Positions 48,011-56,897 of a stretch of 64,000 nt of DNA are shown one piece after another (within the stretch, counting starts at the first letter, position 1; every line of letters begins with the position of its first letter). The DNA is taken from contig NZ_BCXJ01000005.1 in the NCBI RefSeq assembly GCF_001598215.1, positions 124,001 through 188,000 on the forward strand, written 5' to 3'. The notes beneath the pieces are model-generated. The model was not told the origin of the DNA and searched no databases. It saw nothing but the letters and a program-made list of their open reading frames with translations. The position numbers and the translations under genes are program-made. The stretch comes from Shouchella clausii (GTDB taxonomy: Bacteria > Bacillota > Bacilli > Bacillales > Bacillaceae_D).

Positions 48011-49069
48011 TTACGAGATTTTTCGTTTAAAAATCCAACGGTTGTAATAAAACAAGCTAGCTGGAAAACCGCCTAGTTTGATTAATTGTTTTGCTTCTGC
48101 TTTCAAACGAGGGTGGCTCATAACTTTTTTATCTGATAAATAGAGCGCGTACAGTCCTGTTTTTAATAGCAAATGAAATTTTTTGTCAGGAAGCATTTGC
48201 AGCTTCTCTGTCGCCTTCTCATCAATGTATTTAAAGCGCTCGAACATTTCTTTGCTGTCCCCATAATAAGCGACAAAATTCATTTCGTTTTCTTGGCGGT
48301 CTTCTTCTTGGTCAATAAAATAATCGAGCAAAATATGGACACCTTGTACCCAAGGAAAATACGCCTCTTTTATTTGCTGGCCGTGAGCAGTCTGTACAGG
48401 GGCAGCAGCATAAGCAGCCATACAGTATAATGCAAGTGTAGAGGCGGTTCCACAAGCAAATTCATACCAACGCATCGTCGGGGCAAAATGTTTGTTGCGT
48501 TCATAAAAATCCTTTAACAGCGGCTCGCGTTTTTCTTCCTCGACATGCTTGTATACTTGAAAATCAATGTAAAACTGGGATACTTCCTGCATATGCGTTT
48601 GCATGTCCTCAAAACCAGGAAAAGAAGCAGTCGCTTCTCGGCAAGCATCGACCAACTTTCGCAAATAACCGTTGTCTTCAAAGCAATCACGATACTGATA
48701 ATAATCGCCATACGGTTTGTCTGGCGTCAAACAGTCTAAAAGTGCTTGATGGATGGAACGAAAATCATTTGGATCATGGGCATCATTTTTGTCACAAAGT
48801 GTATCAAGGTAATCACAAATCGTTTGGTAGGCAACTAAAAATTGAATATGGTTGTCCTTGTTCTCGCCTGCCAGCAATGCAAAAATGCTGCCGCCTTCAC
48901 AATGAAACGTTTTATCATTGACCGTCCAAGCGGCTTGCTCCCGGATATCAACATCGTCGATTTTTAATGCTTCTTGATGCCATTTCTGCAGCTCGGCATG
49001 AGCTTTTGGCACGGTTTCCTTAAAAGCTAGTTGTATAATTTTAAATGGGTTGGCAGGCACTGTGCCCAT
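48011..49069 (-). CDS. Large terpene synthase (YtpB, DUF2600 family)
   Basis: The 352-residue protein matches the tetraprenyl-beta-curcumene synthase group. It is almost all helical. It has the aspartate-rich motif ICDYLDTLCD (residues 84-93) and a second metal motif DYFIDQEEDRQENE (249-262), as in B. subtilis YtpB. These enzymes take C25-C35 all-trans prenyl diphosphates, and a B. clausii member was reported to make sesterterpene/triterpene products from such precursors. Product here is inference. No prenyltransferase or cyclase gene is adjacent. ATG is the first codon; its ribosome site (GGAGGAATACAT) lies just before. Confidence 0.9.
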   Translation of the reverse strand: MGTVPANPFKIIQLAFKETVPKAHAELQKWHQEALKIDDVDIREQAAWTVNDKTFHCEGGSIFALLAGENKDNHIQFLVAYQTICDYLDTLCDKNDAHDPNDFRSIHQALLDCLTPDKPYGDYYQYRDCFEDNGYLRKLVDACREATASFPGFEDMQTHMQEVSQFYIDFQVYKHVEEEKREPLLKDFYERNKHFAPTMRWYEFACGTASTLALYCMAAYAAAPVQTAHGQQIKEAYFPWVQGVHILLDYFIDQEEDRQENEMNFVAYYGDSKEMFERFKYIDEKATEKLQMLPDKKFHLLLKTGLYALYLSDKKVMSHPRLKAEAKQLIKLGGFPASLFYYNRWIFKRKIS

Positions 49070-49160
49070 ATGTATTCCTCCTTCAATAAGGCAAGAAAGT
49101 TCGCTGCTTTTACTTTACCATATCAAAGGAAGCAATTCCTCTCAGAAGCACTCTTCTCAT

Positions 49161-49568
49161 TTATTTGTCACGAGTGGAAAAGAAACGCTTTAATGAAATA
49201 AGCAGACCGTCAAAAAATAAGAGAAGGACCAACCCGATCGATATTAAAATCCAGGAAGTGCTTCCTTCAAACGCTAAACCGCCAATTAAAATAAGAATCA
49301 TCCCTAAATAAAAAGCAATTTCTTCTTCGCTGTTCCACTTCTTAGCGGGAGTGGGTTCCGCTATTAGTTCGCTCTCCTTTAATAAATAATCGGTCGAAAC
49401 ATCGAATAGTTCACTTAGGCGAACAATATTTTGGATATCCGGCAACCCTTTGTCTGTCTCCCATTTCCATACGGCTTGCCTGGAAACGTTCAATTCTTTC
49501 GCCAATTGTTCTTGAGAAAATCCTTGTTCTTCACGGAGCTGTTTCAGTTTACTTCCAAAAGAATGCAT
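49161..49568 (-). CDS. XRE-family regulator with C-terminal membrane anchor
   Basis: The 135-residue protein has an N-terminal helix-turn-helix (LKQLREEQGFSQEQLAKELN, then VSRQAVWKWETDKGLPDIQN), then a linker and two hydrophobic segments (EIAFYLGMILILIGGLAF and WILISIGLVLLLFFDGLLI), followed by a basic tail. Membrane-tethered XRE regulators of this shape exist in bacilli and their signals are mostly unknown. It stands 92 bases upstream of the terpene synthase on the same strand, so a link is possible but unproven. Confidence 0.85.
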   Translation of the reverse strand: MHSFGSKLKQLREEQGFSQEQLAKELNVSRQAVWKWETDKGLPDIQNIVRLSELFDVSTDYLLKESELIAEPTPAKKWNSEEEIAFYLGMILILIGGLAFEGSTSWILISIGLVLLLFFDGLLISLKRFFSTRDK

Positions 49569-49877
49569 GTTTGCTCACCTCTCTCCCTATGATAGCAAAT
49601 ATAACATCATCGTGTACGCTACTTGCCGTTTACCAATGACAACGATCGGTTGAAAACCTGTTTACAGCCGTTTTGCATAGCCGATTATGTAGCTGTTTTA
49701 CCGAAGTTGATGATGATTGCAGGGCGAAATGAGCCGTATTCGGTTTGACGAAATATCCTTTCCATTTCTTGCTTTTTTGCATTGGCCGCTTTTTTCTACT
49801 CCGCGAATATTTCTGTTCGCTTGGCTCGCTCCTACCGACTGCGCTATACTGTAAAAGAACATAAAGCGAGGTGAACG
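49569..49877. promoter_or_regulatory. Upstream region of the GNAT gene with a sigma-A promoter
   Basis: TTGGCT (49821-49826) and TATACT (49845-49850) are spaced by 18 bases and point toward the GNAT gene. The rest of the 300-base stretch has no coding frame I can support. The left edge holds the XRE gene's leader. Confidence 0.65.
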
Positions 49878-49907
49878 ATGCCAGATAGCCTAAGTTGCCT
49901 TTTCTAA
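49878..49907 (+). CDS. Nine-residue leader peptide upstream of a GNAT gene
   Basis: ATG at 49878 with GCGAGGTGAACG in front opens a frame of nine codons (MPDSLSCLF, then TAA), 28 bases after the promoter's -10. The GNAT start lies 33 bases later. The first bases ATGCC are complementary to GGCAT just before the GNAT ATG, and AGC pairs with GCT of its ribosome-site region. The layout recalls translational attenuators of ribosome-targeting antibiotic resistance genes. That role is inference from layout only. Confidence 0.4.
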   Translation: MPDSLSCLF

Positions 49908-49940
49908 GACTATTTCTTCATAAAGGAGCTGCTAGGCATA

Positions 49941-50474
49941 ATGAACTCATTGAAAACAAACCGCCTCTACCTTCGGGAATTGGCAGACAAAGATGCCACC
50001 GAGTTGTTCACCATTTGGTCAACGCCGGCGGTCACAAAATTTATGAATATCGTTCCGTTAACGGAGGTCATACAAGCAGAAGACATCATTAAGATGTTTG
50101 CACAGCTAAGCAAAGAAAAGAAAGGAAACCGATATTCGATTTTTCTCGCTGAAACAGGCAATCTGATTGGCACTTGCGGCTTTAACCAGCTTGATGCTGA
50201 CAATGACAGGGGCGAAATTGGGTATGAATTAGGGGAACCTTATTGGGGCCATGGTTATATGAAGGAAGCGCTCATGAAATTGTTGGAAGTCGGCTTTGCT
50301 TCATTTGCATTAAATCGGATTGAAGCAAAAGTCGAACCAGAAAACAGCGCCTCGATTGGCTTGTTAGAGAAAATCGGCTTTCAAAATGAAGGGCTTTTGC
50401 GACAGTATGAAAAGGCAAAAGGTCGGTATATTGACCTTTATTTGTTTAGTTTATTAAAGGAAGAGTGGGCTTAA
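49941..50474 (+). CDS. GNAT family N-acetyltransferase (RimJ/RimL type)
   Basis: The 177-residue protein begins LKTNRLYLRELADKDATELF, with the acetyl-CoA region EIGYELGEPYWGHGYMKEAL and LNRIEAKVEPENSASIGLLEKIGF. It is similar in plan to the GNAT protein at 28663-29193. The ribosome site AAAGGAGC lies 12 bases before the ATG. It is preceded by a leader ORF and a clear promoter. The stop lies in the loop of a shared terminator with the convergent gene. Substrate unknown; drug acetylation is one possibility. Confidence 0.88.
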   Translation: MNSLKTNRLYLRELADKDATELFTIWSTPAVTKFMNIVPLTEVIQAEDIIKMFAQLSKEKKGNRYSIFLAETGNLIGTCGFNQLDADNDRGEIGYELGEPYWGHGYMKEALMKLLEVGFASFALNRIEAKVEPENSASIGLLEKIGFQNEGLLRQYEKAKGRYIDLYLFSLLKEEWA

Positions 50475-50484
50475 GCCCACTCTT
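50461..50484. terminator. Palindromic terminator overlapping both stop codons of convergent genes
   Basis: A perfect 10-base stem AAGAGTGGGC/GCCCACTCTT has TTAA as loop. The TAA stops of the plus-strand GNAT gene and the minus-strand small gene both lie in the loop. A T run follows on the plus strand. Confidence 0.85.
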
Positions 50485-50659
50485 TGTTTTTTCGTTTTCT
50501 CGCGCTTCGGTAATGATAACTGCCCCTAACGATGTTGAGTATACACAACCCGCCAAAAATGACAGCGAATGAAAGCGGATTTTCCAACAGAAAGAGTGAG
50601 CCAACAGCAACAGTCAGACAAACCGCTGCGCTTAGAAAATAAACATGATGTCGAACCAT
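50471..50659 (-). CDS. Small membrane protein (62 residues) of unknown function
   Basis: The protein has two hydrophobic segments (VYFLSAAVCLTVAVGSLFLL and LSFAVIFGGLCILNIV) and a basic tail RSARKRKNKEWA, so it is probably a two-span membrane protein. The ATG follows AAAGGGATGAATCATA. Its last four codons (KEWA, stop) mirror those of the GNAT gene because both lie in one palindrome. It follows the sugar importer region on the same strand but after a gap. I do not recognise a family. Confidence 0.7.
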   Translation of the reverse strand: MVRHHVYFLSAAVCLTVAVGSLFLLENPLSFAVIFGGLCILNIVRGSYHYRSARKRKNKEWA

Positions 50660-50759
50660 TATGATTCATCCCTTTGTGGCCTTTTTTGTTAAACGCCTCG
50701 TTAAATGCACTTCGACATGGTCGTACAGGCTCCTCTAATTCGTTGAACACTGTCCTCTC

Positions 50760-51587
50760 TTATCCTTTGATGCCAGTTAGCGTAACACCTTCGACAAAAT
50801 ACTTTTGCCCAAGAAAGAAGACAAGAATCGCTGGCAACGTCATGACAGTCGCAGCAGCCATAATTAAATTCCAGTCAGATGTATACGTGCCTTGAAGCTG
50901 CAAAAGGCCGAGTGCCAGTGTAAACAATGACTCGTCATTTAAGTAAATCAATGGGCCGAAAAAGTCATTCCACACATTCGTAAAGGTAAAAAAGGCAACA
51001 ACTAGTAGAGCTGGCTTGACGAGGGGCAGGAGCACGAAGGCAAAAATTTGCAGGTAATTGGCGCCATCGATTAATGCTGCTTCGTCCAGTTCTCGGGGAA
51101 TGCTCATAAAAAATTGCCGCATCAAGAAGATGAAGAAGCCGCCACCGCCAAAAAAGCTTGGGAACACAAGAGGCCAATACGTATTAATGGCGCCAAGCTC
51201 CGTCCAAAGCATGAAAGTTGGGATTAATGTGACGGCAGGTGGGAGCATCATCGTGGCAATAATGAGTGTAAACCAAATATTTTTCCCTGGAAATTGAAGG
51301 CGTGCAAAACCAAAACCGCACATGCAACTTGTCAACACTGTCCCGATTAGGACAGGAATAAGGATAAACAGTGTATTTTTCACATACAAGCCGAATTCAA
51401 CCACTTCAAAAATTTCGATAAAATTGCTCCATAGCCAATGATCCGGCAAAATTTTCGGCGGAAATTGGAAAATTTCAGAAGAGGTCATGAGCGCACTTCG
51501 TACCATCCAGAAAAATGGCAGCAACGACAGAGCCGCTCCGAAAAGCAACAGGCATAAAGCGACGATTTTCCATCCCCGACTTCGCAT
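50760..51587 (-). CDS. Sugar ABC transporter permease (MalG type)
   Basis: The protein has about 275 residues, six spans, and the MalG EAA loop AALIDGANYLQIFAFVLLPLVKPAL. The start ATG at 51587 shares its A with the TAA of the upstream permease, and GGAGGTGGCAAATA precedes it. It is the last gene of the GH127 operon and pairs with the MalF-type permease. The operon has no ATPase gene, so a shared ATPase such as MsmX probably serves it. Confidence 0.92.
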   Translation of the reverse strand: MRSRGWKIVALCLLLFGAALSLLPFFWMVRSALMTSSEIFQFPPKILPDHWLWSNFIEIFEVVEFGLYVKNTLFILIPVLIGTVLTSCMCGFGFARLQFPGKNIWFTLIIATMMLPPAVTLIPTFMLWTELGAINTYWPLVFPSFFGGGGFFIFLMRQFFMSIPRELDEAALIDGANYLQIFAFVLLPLVKPALLVVAFFTFTNVWNDFFGPLIYLNDESLFTLALGLLQLQGTYTSDWNLIMAAATVMTLPAILVFFLGQKYFVEGVTLTGIKG

Positions 51588-52522
51588 TATTTGCCACCTC
51601 CGTAGAAAACCCAGCCTTTGCCCCATCTAAAAATCAACACCGTGAACAACGAGACAACTAGGAACAAAATCCACGCTAACGCGCTTGCATACCCCATATT
51701 GCTGTGGACAAATGCTTCTCGATAAATTAAATATACATAAAACAAACTTGCGTTATTGGGCCCTCCCTCTGTCATAATGTAGGCTTGATTAAACGTTTGA
51801 AATGCGCCAATGAGCCCCATAATCAAATTGAAGAAAATGATCGGCGAAATGGCAGGCAGTGTCACAAAGCGAAACTGATGCCAAGCATGACCGCCATCCA
51901 ACTCGACTGCTTCCAATTGATCTTTGGGGATTTCTTGGAGACCGGCTAGAAAAATGAGCGCCGCACCGCCGCAGCCCCATACGCTTAGCAAAATCAGCGA
52001 CGGGATAACCGATGCCTCGTCATAGATCCACATAGAAGCAGGGAGCCCAAAGAAGCGGAGAATGCCATTGAGCAGGCCAAATTCTGGATTAAACAACCAC
52101 ATCCATAAAATGTTCGCTGCCACTGCTGGCACAAGCACAGGCAAATAAAAGAGCGTCCGCCACAGACCTTGCCCTTTTATCTTCATGTTCATAAGCAGAG
52201 CGATCAACAAGGCAGCGACAAGTGTAGCAGCAGTGCTGGCAAACGCAAAATACAACGTAACGACAAGTGCTTGCTTAAAATAAAGATCTTCTGTGAAAAT
52301 GGCCATATAATTGTCGAACCCAATCCAATTGATTGTGTCCGCGATCACTTGGTAATCGGTAAAGCTCAAAACCAAGCTGGCAACAATCGGGCCTATCGTC
52401 CAAACGAGCAAGCCCAAAATCGCTGGCAGCGTAAACAGATAGCCAGCAATATGCTCTTTTCTCGCAAACCGAGTCGTTTTTTTCCTAGCCCCCATCGACG
52501 GTTTCACCGGTTCAATGTCCAC
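51587..52522 (-). CDS. Sugar ABC transporter permease (MalF type)
   Basis: About 311 residues, six spans. The start GTG at 52522 follows GGGAGGGGGCAAAT, and the upstream frame from 52555 overlaps the binding protein without a good site. The EAA-type loop is QEIPKDQLEAVELDGGHAWHQFRFVTLPAISP, split near residue 215. It forms the membrane channel with the MalG-type protein for an oligosaccharide. Confidence 0.9.
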   Translation of the reverse strand: MDIEPVKPSMGARKKTTRFARKEHIAGYLFTLPAILGLLVWTIGPIVASLVLSFTDYQVIADTINWIGFDNYMAIFTEDLYFKQALVVTLYFAFASTAATLVAALLIALLMNMKIKGQGLWRTLFYLPVLVPAVAANILWMWLFNPEFGLLNGILRFFGLPASMWIYDEASVIPSLILLSVWGCGGAALIFLAGLQEIPKDQLEAVELDGGHAWHQFRFVTLPAISPIIFFNLIMGLIGAFQTFNQAYIMTEGGPNNASLFYVYLIYREAFVHSNMGYASALAWILFLVVSLFTVLIFRWGKGWVFYGGGK

Positions 52523-52535
52523 ATTTGCCCCCTCC

Positions 52536-53894
52536 CTACTCATATTTGTCGCCAAACTGGCGTTTCATCCTTGGCATAATGTCTTCATGGACGACTTCCT
52601 CTGCTGATTTGTTGTTTAGCCATAGCTGGTCTAGTGCAGGTGAGATGATGTCGCCTGCTTTTTGCCGATCATCCCAAAAATAATTTGGGTTTTGGACAAC
52701 ATAGTCTTTAGCCCAGTCGATCACTGCCTCTTCGTATTCAGGTGGATGAATCGGCGTGCCGATCCAGCGCTCTATTTTTTCACGATCATCGTACCAGGCT
52801 GTTTCATTTGGCATCCACAGCCCTTCATTAATAAGCATCAACACATTTTCTGGATCCATGATGTATGTTAAAAACGTATCAACGGCTTGCCTATGCTCGC
52901 CTTCCTTCCCTGTCTCAAAGGCAACAATCGGCGTGCCGTAATTGGTCGTTGCTGGTTGTTCAAAATACGGCAGTACGCCGATGCCAAAATCCAAGCCGTC
53001 CTCGACACTCGCCCGACCCAGCTCCTGCATCGCCCATTGGCCGTCAACGGCCATAGCGACACGCTTTGTTAAAAGTGCCGTGTCTGTCGCTGGTACGGTT
53101 GATAAATCAGACGGTTTCGGCATGACATGATGCACATACATTAAGTCGGCAACGCGCTGAAGCACTTTAATTGATTCAGGTTGATCGATCAACAACTCTT
53201 TGCCTGTTTCATCAACAAAACCGCCGCCGTTGCTGAATAAGAAAGAGTCGATCCACCCCGTAAAATTGCTGACGCCGTATGTTTCAATCCTGTTCTCATC
53301 AAAGCCAGGCTCATTCGCCCTCCGTCCGTTCCGGTCAACCGTGAGCATTTTGGCGACTTCGACAAATTCATCCCAGCTCCATGCCTCTTCTGCTTTTGTC
53401 GGCGGCAGTTCTACTCCCGCTTCTGCAAACAATTGTTTGTTGTAATAAATGTTTATCACTTCATTCGCAACGCTGCCCCCAGCAATCGGTCCATCATGAA
53501 ACTGGTATAGCGTATAATCGAGCTTTTCGTTTGCTTCGTCTCCTGTCAACAATGGCGTCAAATCGCGAAGCATGCCGTTTTCCACCCACGGGTACAAGCT
53601 GCCCTCTGGAAAATAGCCAACGTCGGGAAGTGTTTTCGATGCAGCCATCACATTCATTTTCTCCACATAGCTATTAATCGGGACAAGCTGTGCCCTCACT
53701 TGAATTCCTGGATGCTCGTTATTAAATGTGGCAATTAATGTTTCAACTGCTTCCCGCTCTAGCGGCCCACCCCAGTAAGTAAAACGCAACTCTACTGGAT
53801 CATTGGTGCCAACGGAAGCATACAGGCAGCCGGAACAACTAAAGGCGGCTAGAAGCGTGACAACATGACAGGCGTCCTTTAACCGACCTTTCAT
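52536..53894 (-). CDS. Sugar-binding lipoprotein (SBP family 1)
   Basis: The 452-residue protein has a lipobox AFSCSGC and the extracellular sugar-binding pattern RFTYWGGPLEREAVETLIATFNNEHPGIQV at the start, split here only by length, and DGQWAMQELGR in the middle. It captures an oligosaccharide, probably an arabinoside given the enzyme upstream. It follows the GH127 gene by 22 bases. No ATPase gene in the operon. Confidence 0.92.
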   Translation of the reverse strand: MKGRLKDACHVVTLLAAFSCSGCLYASVGTNDPVELRFTYWGGPLEREAVETLIATFNNEHPGIQVRAQLVPINSYVEKMNVMAASKTLPDVGYFPEGSLYPWVENGMLRDLTPLLTGDEANEKLDYTLYQFHDGPIAGGSVANEVINIYYNKQLFAEAGVELPPTKAEEAWSWDEFVEVAKMLTVDRNGRRANEPGFDENRIETYGVSNFTGWIDSFLFSNGGGFVDETGKELLIDQPESIKVLQRVADLMYVHHVMPKPSDLSTVPATDTALLTKRVAMAVDGQWAMQELGRASVEDGLDFGIGVLPYFEQPATTNYGTPIVAFETGKEGEHRQAVDTFLTYIMDPENVLMLINEGLWMPNETAWYDDREKIERWIGTPIHPPEYEEAVIDWAKDYVVQNPNYFWDDRQKAGDIISPALDQLWLNNKSAEEVVHEDIMPRMKRQFGDKYE

Positions 53895-53916
53895 TGACCT
53901 TTCCTCCTTTCAAAAG

Positions 53917-55842
53917 CTATATATGGCGCAGCCAAACAGCCATCTCGCCTTCGCCACGGTTTGCCCAGGCATAATAAGGGATGAACTGCAATGTCACTTC
54001 TTCTGTTTGCAACGCCTCTTTAGGCAAATAGAGAGACTCGTTTGCATTGGCGGTGATTGTACGAACGCCTTTTCCCTTGAGCACGATCACGCCGTTTAAG
54101 CGATTATCAGCAAAGGACGCGTCGATGTTTTCCTCGCAGCGGATTGCCACACTTTGCAAGTTGCTGCCGTTGTCTGCTTCTTCCGCACAAAATACGATAG
54201 GTCCCCGTTGCAGCGCAATTTTGCCAGCGTTGGCTCTTACCTGGGGATGGGCATGGATCACTTTCGTTTCCAGCGGAAACTGGATCGAAATATGGTCGCC
54301 TTTTTGCCAAGTCCGCTCCACGTAAGCGTAGCCGTTGCGGACTTCCACATCGACAAAGTTGCCGTTGACAGTGAGTTGATAATCGCTTGCCCAGTTTGGA
54401 ATACGGAAGGCAAGCGTAAATGGCCTGCTCGTGTCTGGGTTCACTTCCAATCCCACCTCTCCCTGCCATGGAAAGGAAGACTTCATTTTCAGTGTCACTT
54501 CACCTGAACCGATTGTTAGTGTCGATTCGTTTCCGATGTAAAGGTGGATAAATCCAGTTTGATTTTTCGTTGTATAAATGTATTGGCCAATAGAAGCTAG
54601 CAGCCTCGCTATATTTGGTGGGCAGCATGCACAGCCGAACCACGGTTGGCGCTCTGTTTTTACATGCTTTAAATCGTGGCGGTGCTTGGCAGCTTGTGGC
54701 CACACTTCAAGGGGGTTCACATAGAAAAACTTCGTCCCATCAAGCTGGATGCCGCTGATGGTGCCATTATAGAGCGCCCGTTCCATGACATCGCCATAGC
54801 GGCTGTCTGCTTCAAGTTCCAGCATTTTTTTGGCCCAAAAAACTAGCCCGATCGAAGCGCATGTTTCTGTATAAGCCAAATCATTTGGCAAATCATAAGC
54901 AAACGTAAATGCTTCACCAAATTCTGCCGAGCCGATGCCGCCTGTAATATACATTTGCCGGTTGGTCACATTGTCCCAGAGCGTTCGGCACACTTTCGCC
55001 AACTGTTCATCATTTGTTTCATTCGCTAAATCAGCCATGGCCGTGTACATATAAACCGCGCGAACGGCGTGGCCTGTTGCTTCTTGCTGCTGTCGTACAG
55101 GTAGGTGTGATTGTGAATACTCGTATCGACCGCGGTACCAAAACGTTCCGTCCTCGCCTCGTTTTTTTGCTTCCTCGTCGAAAAAATGGGGCTCCTTTCC
55201 CCGTTCTTCTATAAAAAACTGCGCCAACCGCAAATAGCGTGGTTCTCCTTTAACGCGATATAATTTTAATAACGCAAGCTCGATTTCTTGATGGCCGTCA
55301 TAGCCTCTAAGTTTCCCAGGTTCAGGGCCAAACACTTGGTCAATTAAATCGGCAAACTTGCACACCACATCCAAAAGCGCCTGTTTGCCTGTCGTTTCAT
55401 AGTAAGCGACTGCCGCCTCAATCAAATGCCCGGCTACATAAAGTTCATGATTGTCACGCAAATTGGTCCACCTTTTTGTCGGTGTTTTGATCGTATAGTA
55501 CGTATTTAAGTAGCCATCCGGTTGTTGGGCACGGCTAATAAGTGCGATGAGTTCATCACAGCGTTGCTCCAGCTTAGGATCGGGCCTTTCGGCAAGTGCA
55601 TAAGCGGCGGCCTCAATCCACTTGGCAACATCGCTGTCTTGGAAAACAAAGCCGTGAAATTCGCCCTCCGCTTCACCAGCAGCGATTTTTAAGTTTTCGA
55701 TCGCATGGCTCCGCGCCGCTCCTTCTATGTCATCATGCAATGCTCCCCATTGGTAAGGAATAACCTTTTCCTTTACTACGTCAATGTAACGGCCCCAAAA
55801 ATCGTCAGTTACGCGCATATGGCGATTGCGTTGTTCAAGCAT
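53917..55842 (-). CDS. Glycoside hydrolase family 127 beta-L-arabinofuranosidase
   Basis: The 641-residue protein has the GH127 active-site residues: AYTETCASIG (Glu326 and Cys328) and CACCPPN (Cys404, Cys406, Cys407). In the Bifidobacterium enzyme HypBA1 the matching Glu and cysteines bind zinc, with one Cys as nucleophile. GH127 removes beta-L-arabinofuranose from plant glycans and glycoproteins. The frame extends to 56061, but the ATG at 55842 is six bases after AAAGGAGG. It has no signal peptide, so it probably acts in the cytoplasm on imported oligosaccharides. It heads the operon with the sugar importer. Confidence 0.93.
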   Translation of the reverse strand: MLEQRNRHMRVTDDFWGRYIDVVKEKVIPYQWGALHDDIEGAARSHAIENLKIAAGEAEGEFHGFVFQDSDVAKWIEAAAYALAERPDPKLEQRCDELIALISRAQQPDGYLNTYYTIKTPTKRWTNLRDNHELYVAGHLIEAAVAYYETTGKQALLDVVCKFADLIDQVFGPEPGKLRGYDGHQEIELALLKLYRVKGEPRYLRLAQFFIEERGKEPHFFDEEAKKRGEDGTFWYRGRYEYSQSHLPVRQQQEATGHAVRAVYMYTAMADLANETNDEQLAKVCRTLWDNVTNRQMYITGGIGSAEFGEAFTFAYDLPNDLAYTETCASIGLVFWAKKMLELEADSRYGDVMERALYNGTISGIQLDGTKFFYVNPLEVWPQAAKHRHDLKHVKTERQPWFGCACCPPNIARLLASIGQYIYTTKNQTGFIHLYIGNESTLTIGSGEVTLKMKSSFPWQGEVGLEVNPDTSRPFTLAFRIPNWASDYQLTVNGNFVDVEVRNGYAYVERTWQKGDHISIQFPLETKVIHAHPQVRANAGKIALQRGPIVFCAEEADNGSNLQSVAIRCEENIDASFADNRLNGVIVLKGKGVRTITANANESLYLPKEALQTEEVTLQFIPYYAWANRGEGEMAVWLRHI

Positions 55843-55859
55843 TGTCATCCTCCTTTTGT

Positions 55860-55908
55860 TGTAAGCCCTTTCAAAAATGATCATACCAAGCCTTGTTTTT
55901 GCTGTCGG
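55860..55908 (-). promoter_or_regulatory. GH127 operon promoter with a downstream cre site
   Basis: On the minus strand CCGACA (55908-55903) and TATGAT (55885-55880) are spaced by 17 bases, with an extended TGG before the -10. A cre-like site TGAAAGGGCTTACA lies at 55873-55860, seven bases after the -10, matching consensus at 13 of 14 positions. The position suits CcpA road-block repression by glucose. Confidence 0.65.
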
Positions 55909-55988
55909 TAGCAAGGAAATAAGAAAAGGTGGACTTTTCCGCCCTTCTTTCGTACGATGGAAAAAAATACGGGGAGGCCAACTTATCC

Positions 55989-56897
55989 ATGGAAAGCGAC
56001 TATTTAATGATTCATGCATTAGAACCCGTTCGTTACGCATCGGCTGGGCGAGTCGAAACAATGAAGCCCTTTTGCCATCCTACCCGCACTCTGGACAGCT
56101 ACGTATTGTTGATCGGCATTCGCGGCTCTTTGTTCATTGAGCAAGAAGGCCATCTATACGAAGTCGGTCCTGGCCATACGCTGCTTTTAAAAAAAGGCAT
56201 TAAACATAGGGGGATCGAACCGTCTAAACCTGGCTTGTCCTACTATTGGTTTCACTTTAATTTAGACAATCATCGTGCAACGTATCTAGACAAAAAACAA
56301 ATGGACGAACAGATTATGCGCTTTCGCCCAGAACCGTACAGCCATATTCTTGCTTCGTTCATTTTTATACCGACGTTTTTCAAGCCGCCAGAAATCGAAA
56401 GGCTGAACATTTTGTTTAATCAACTAACAGACCTTGCCCAAGGAGGTTGTCGCACTCATTTAGGCGCCAGTTATATCATGACGTCATTGCTGATTGAATT
56501 ATCAGAACAACTGATTGCCTCTTATGCTTCGCCTCTTACGAAAACGAGCCTTCAACGCGATTTATCCCACATTATGGAATGGATTCGGGTATATGCGAAC
56601 CAACCTCTTACCGTTAAGCGCGTCTCCGATCATTTTAATTACAACCCAGACTATTTAACGCGGCAGTTTAAACAACATATTGGCATGTCTTTGCAAAAAT
56701 ACATTACACTCGTCAAAATGACAAAAGCAAAAGACATCCTATCGCGGACGAGGCGAACGATTAAAGAAGTTGCTGCTGACGTCGGCATCCAAGACGAAAA
56801 GTATTTTATGCGCCTCTTCAAAAAAACGGAAGGCATGACGCCGACTGCATTCCGCAAAGCGTTTTATCGAATCCATTTAACGAATTTAAGGGAGTAG
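55989..56897 (+). CDS. AraC family transcriptional regulator
   Basis: About 302 residues with an N-terminal cupin-like sugar-binding part (HPTRTLDSYVLLIGIRGSL near residue 30) and two C-terminal helix-turn-helix motifs (VKRVSDHFNYNPDYLTRQFK and IKEVAADVGIQDEKYFMRLF). It is divergent from the GH127 operon and probably activates it in response to an arabinose-containing inducer. The ATG at 55989 is 11 bases after GGGGAGG; the frame opens at 55929. Confidence 0.9.
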   Translation: MESDYLMIHALEPVRYASAGRVETMKPFCHPTRTLDSYVLLIGIRGSLFIEQEGHLYEVGPGHTLLLKKGIKHRGIEPSKPGLSYYWFHFNLDNHRATYLDKKQMDEQIMRFRPEPYSHILASFIFIPTFFKPPEIERLNILFNQLTDLAQGGCRTHLGASYIMTSLLIELSEQLIASYASPLTKTSLQRDLSHIMEWIRVYANQPLTVKRVSDHFNYNPDYLTRQFKQHIGMSLQKYITLVKMTKAKDILSRTRRTIKEVAADVGIQDEKYFMRLFKKTEGMTPTAFRKAFYRIHLTNLRE

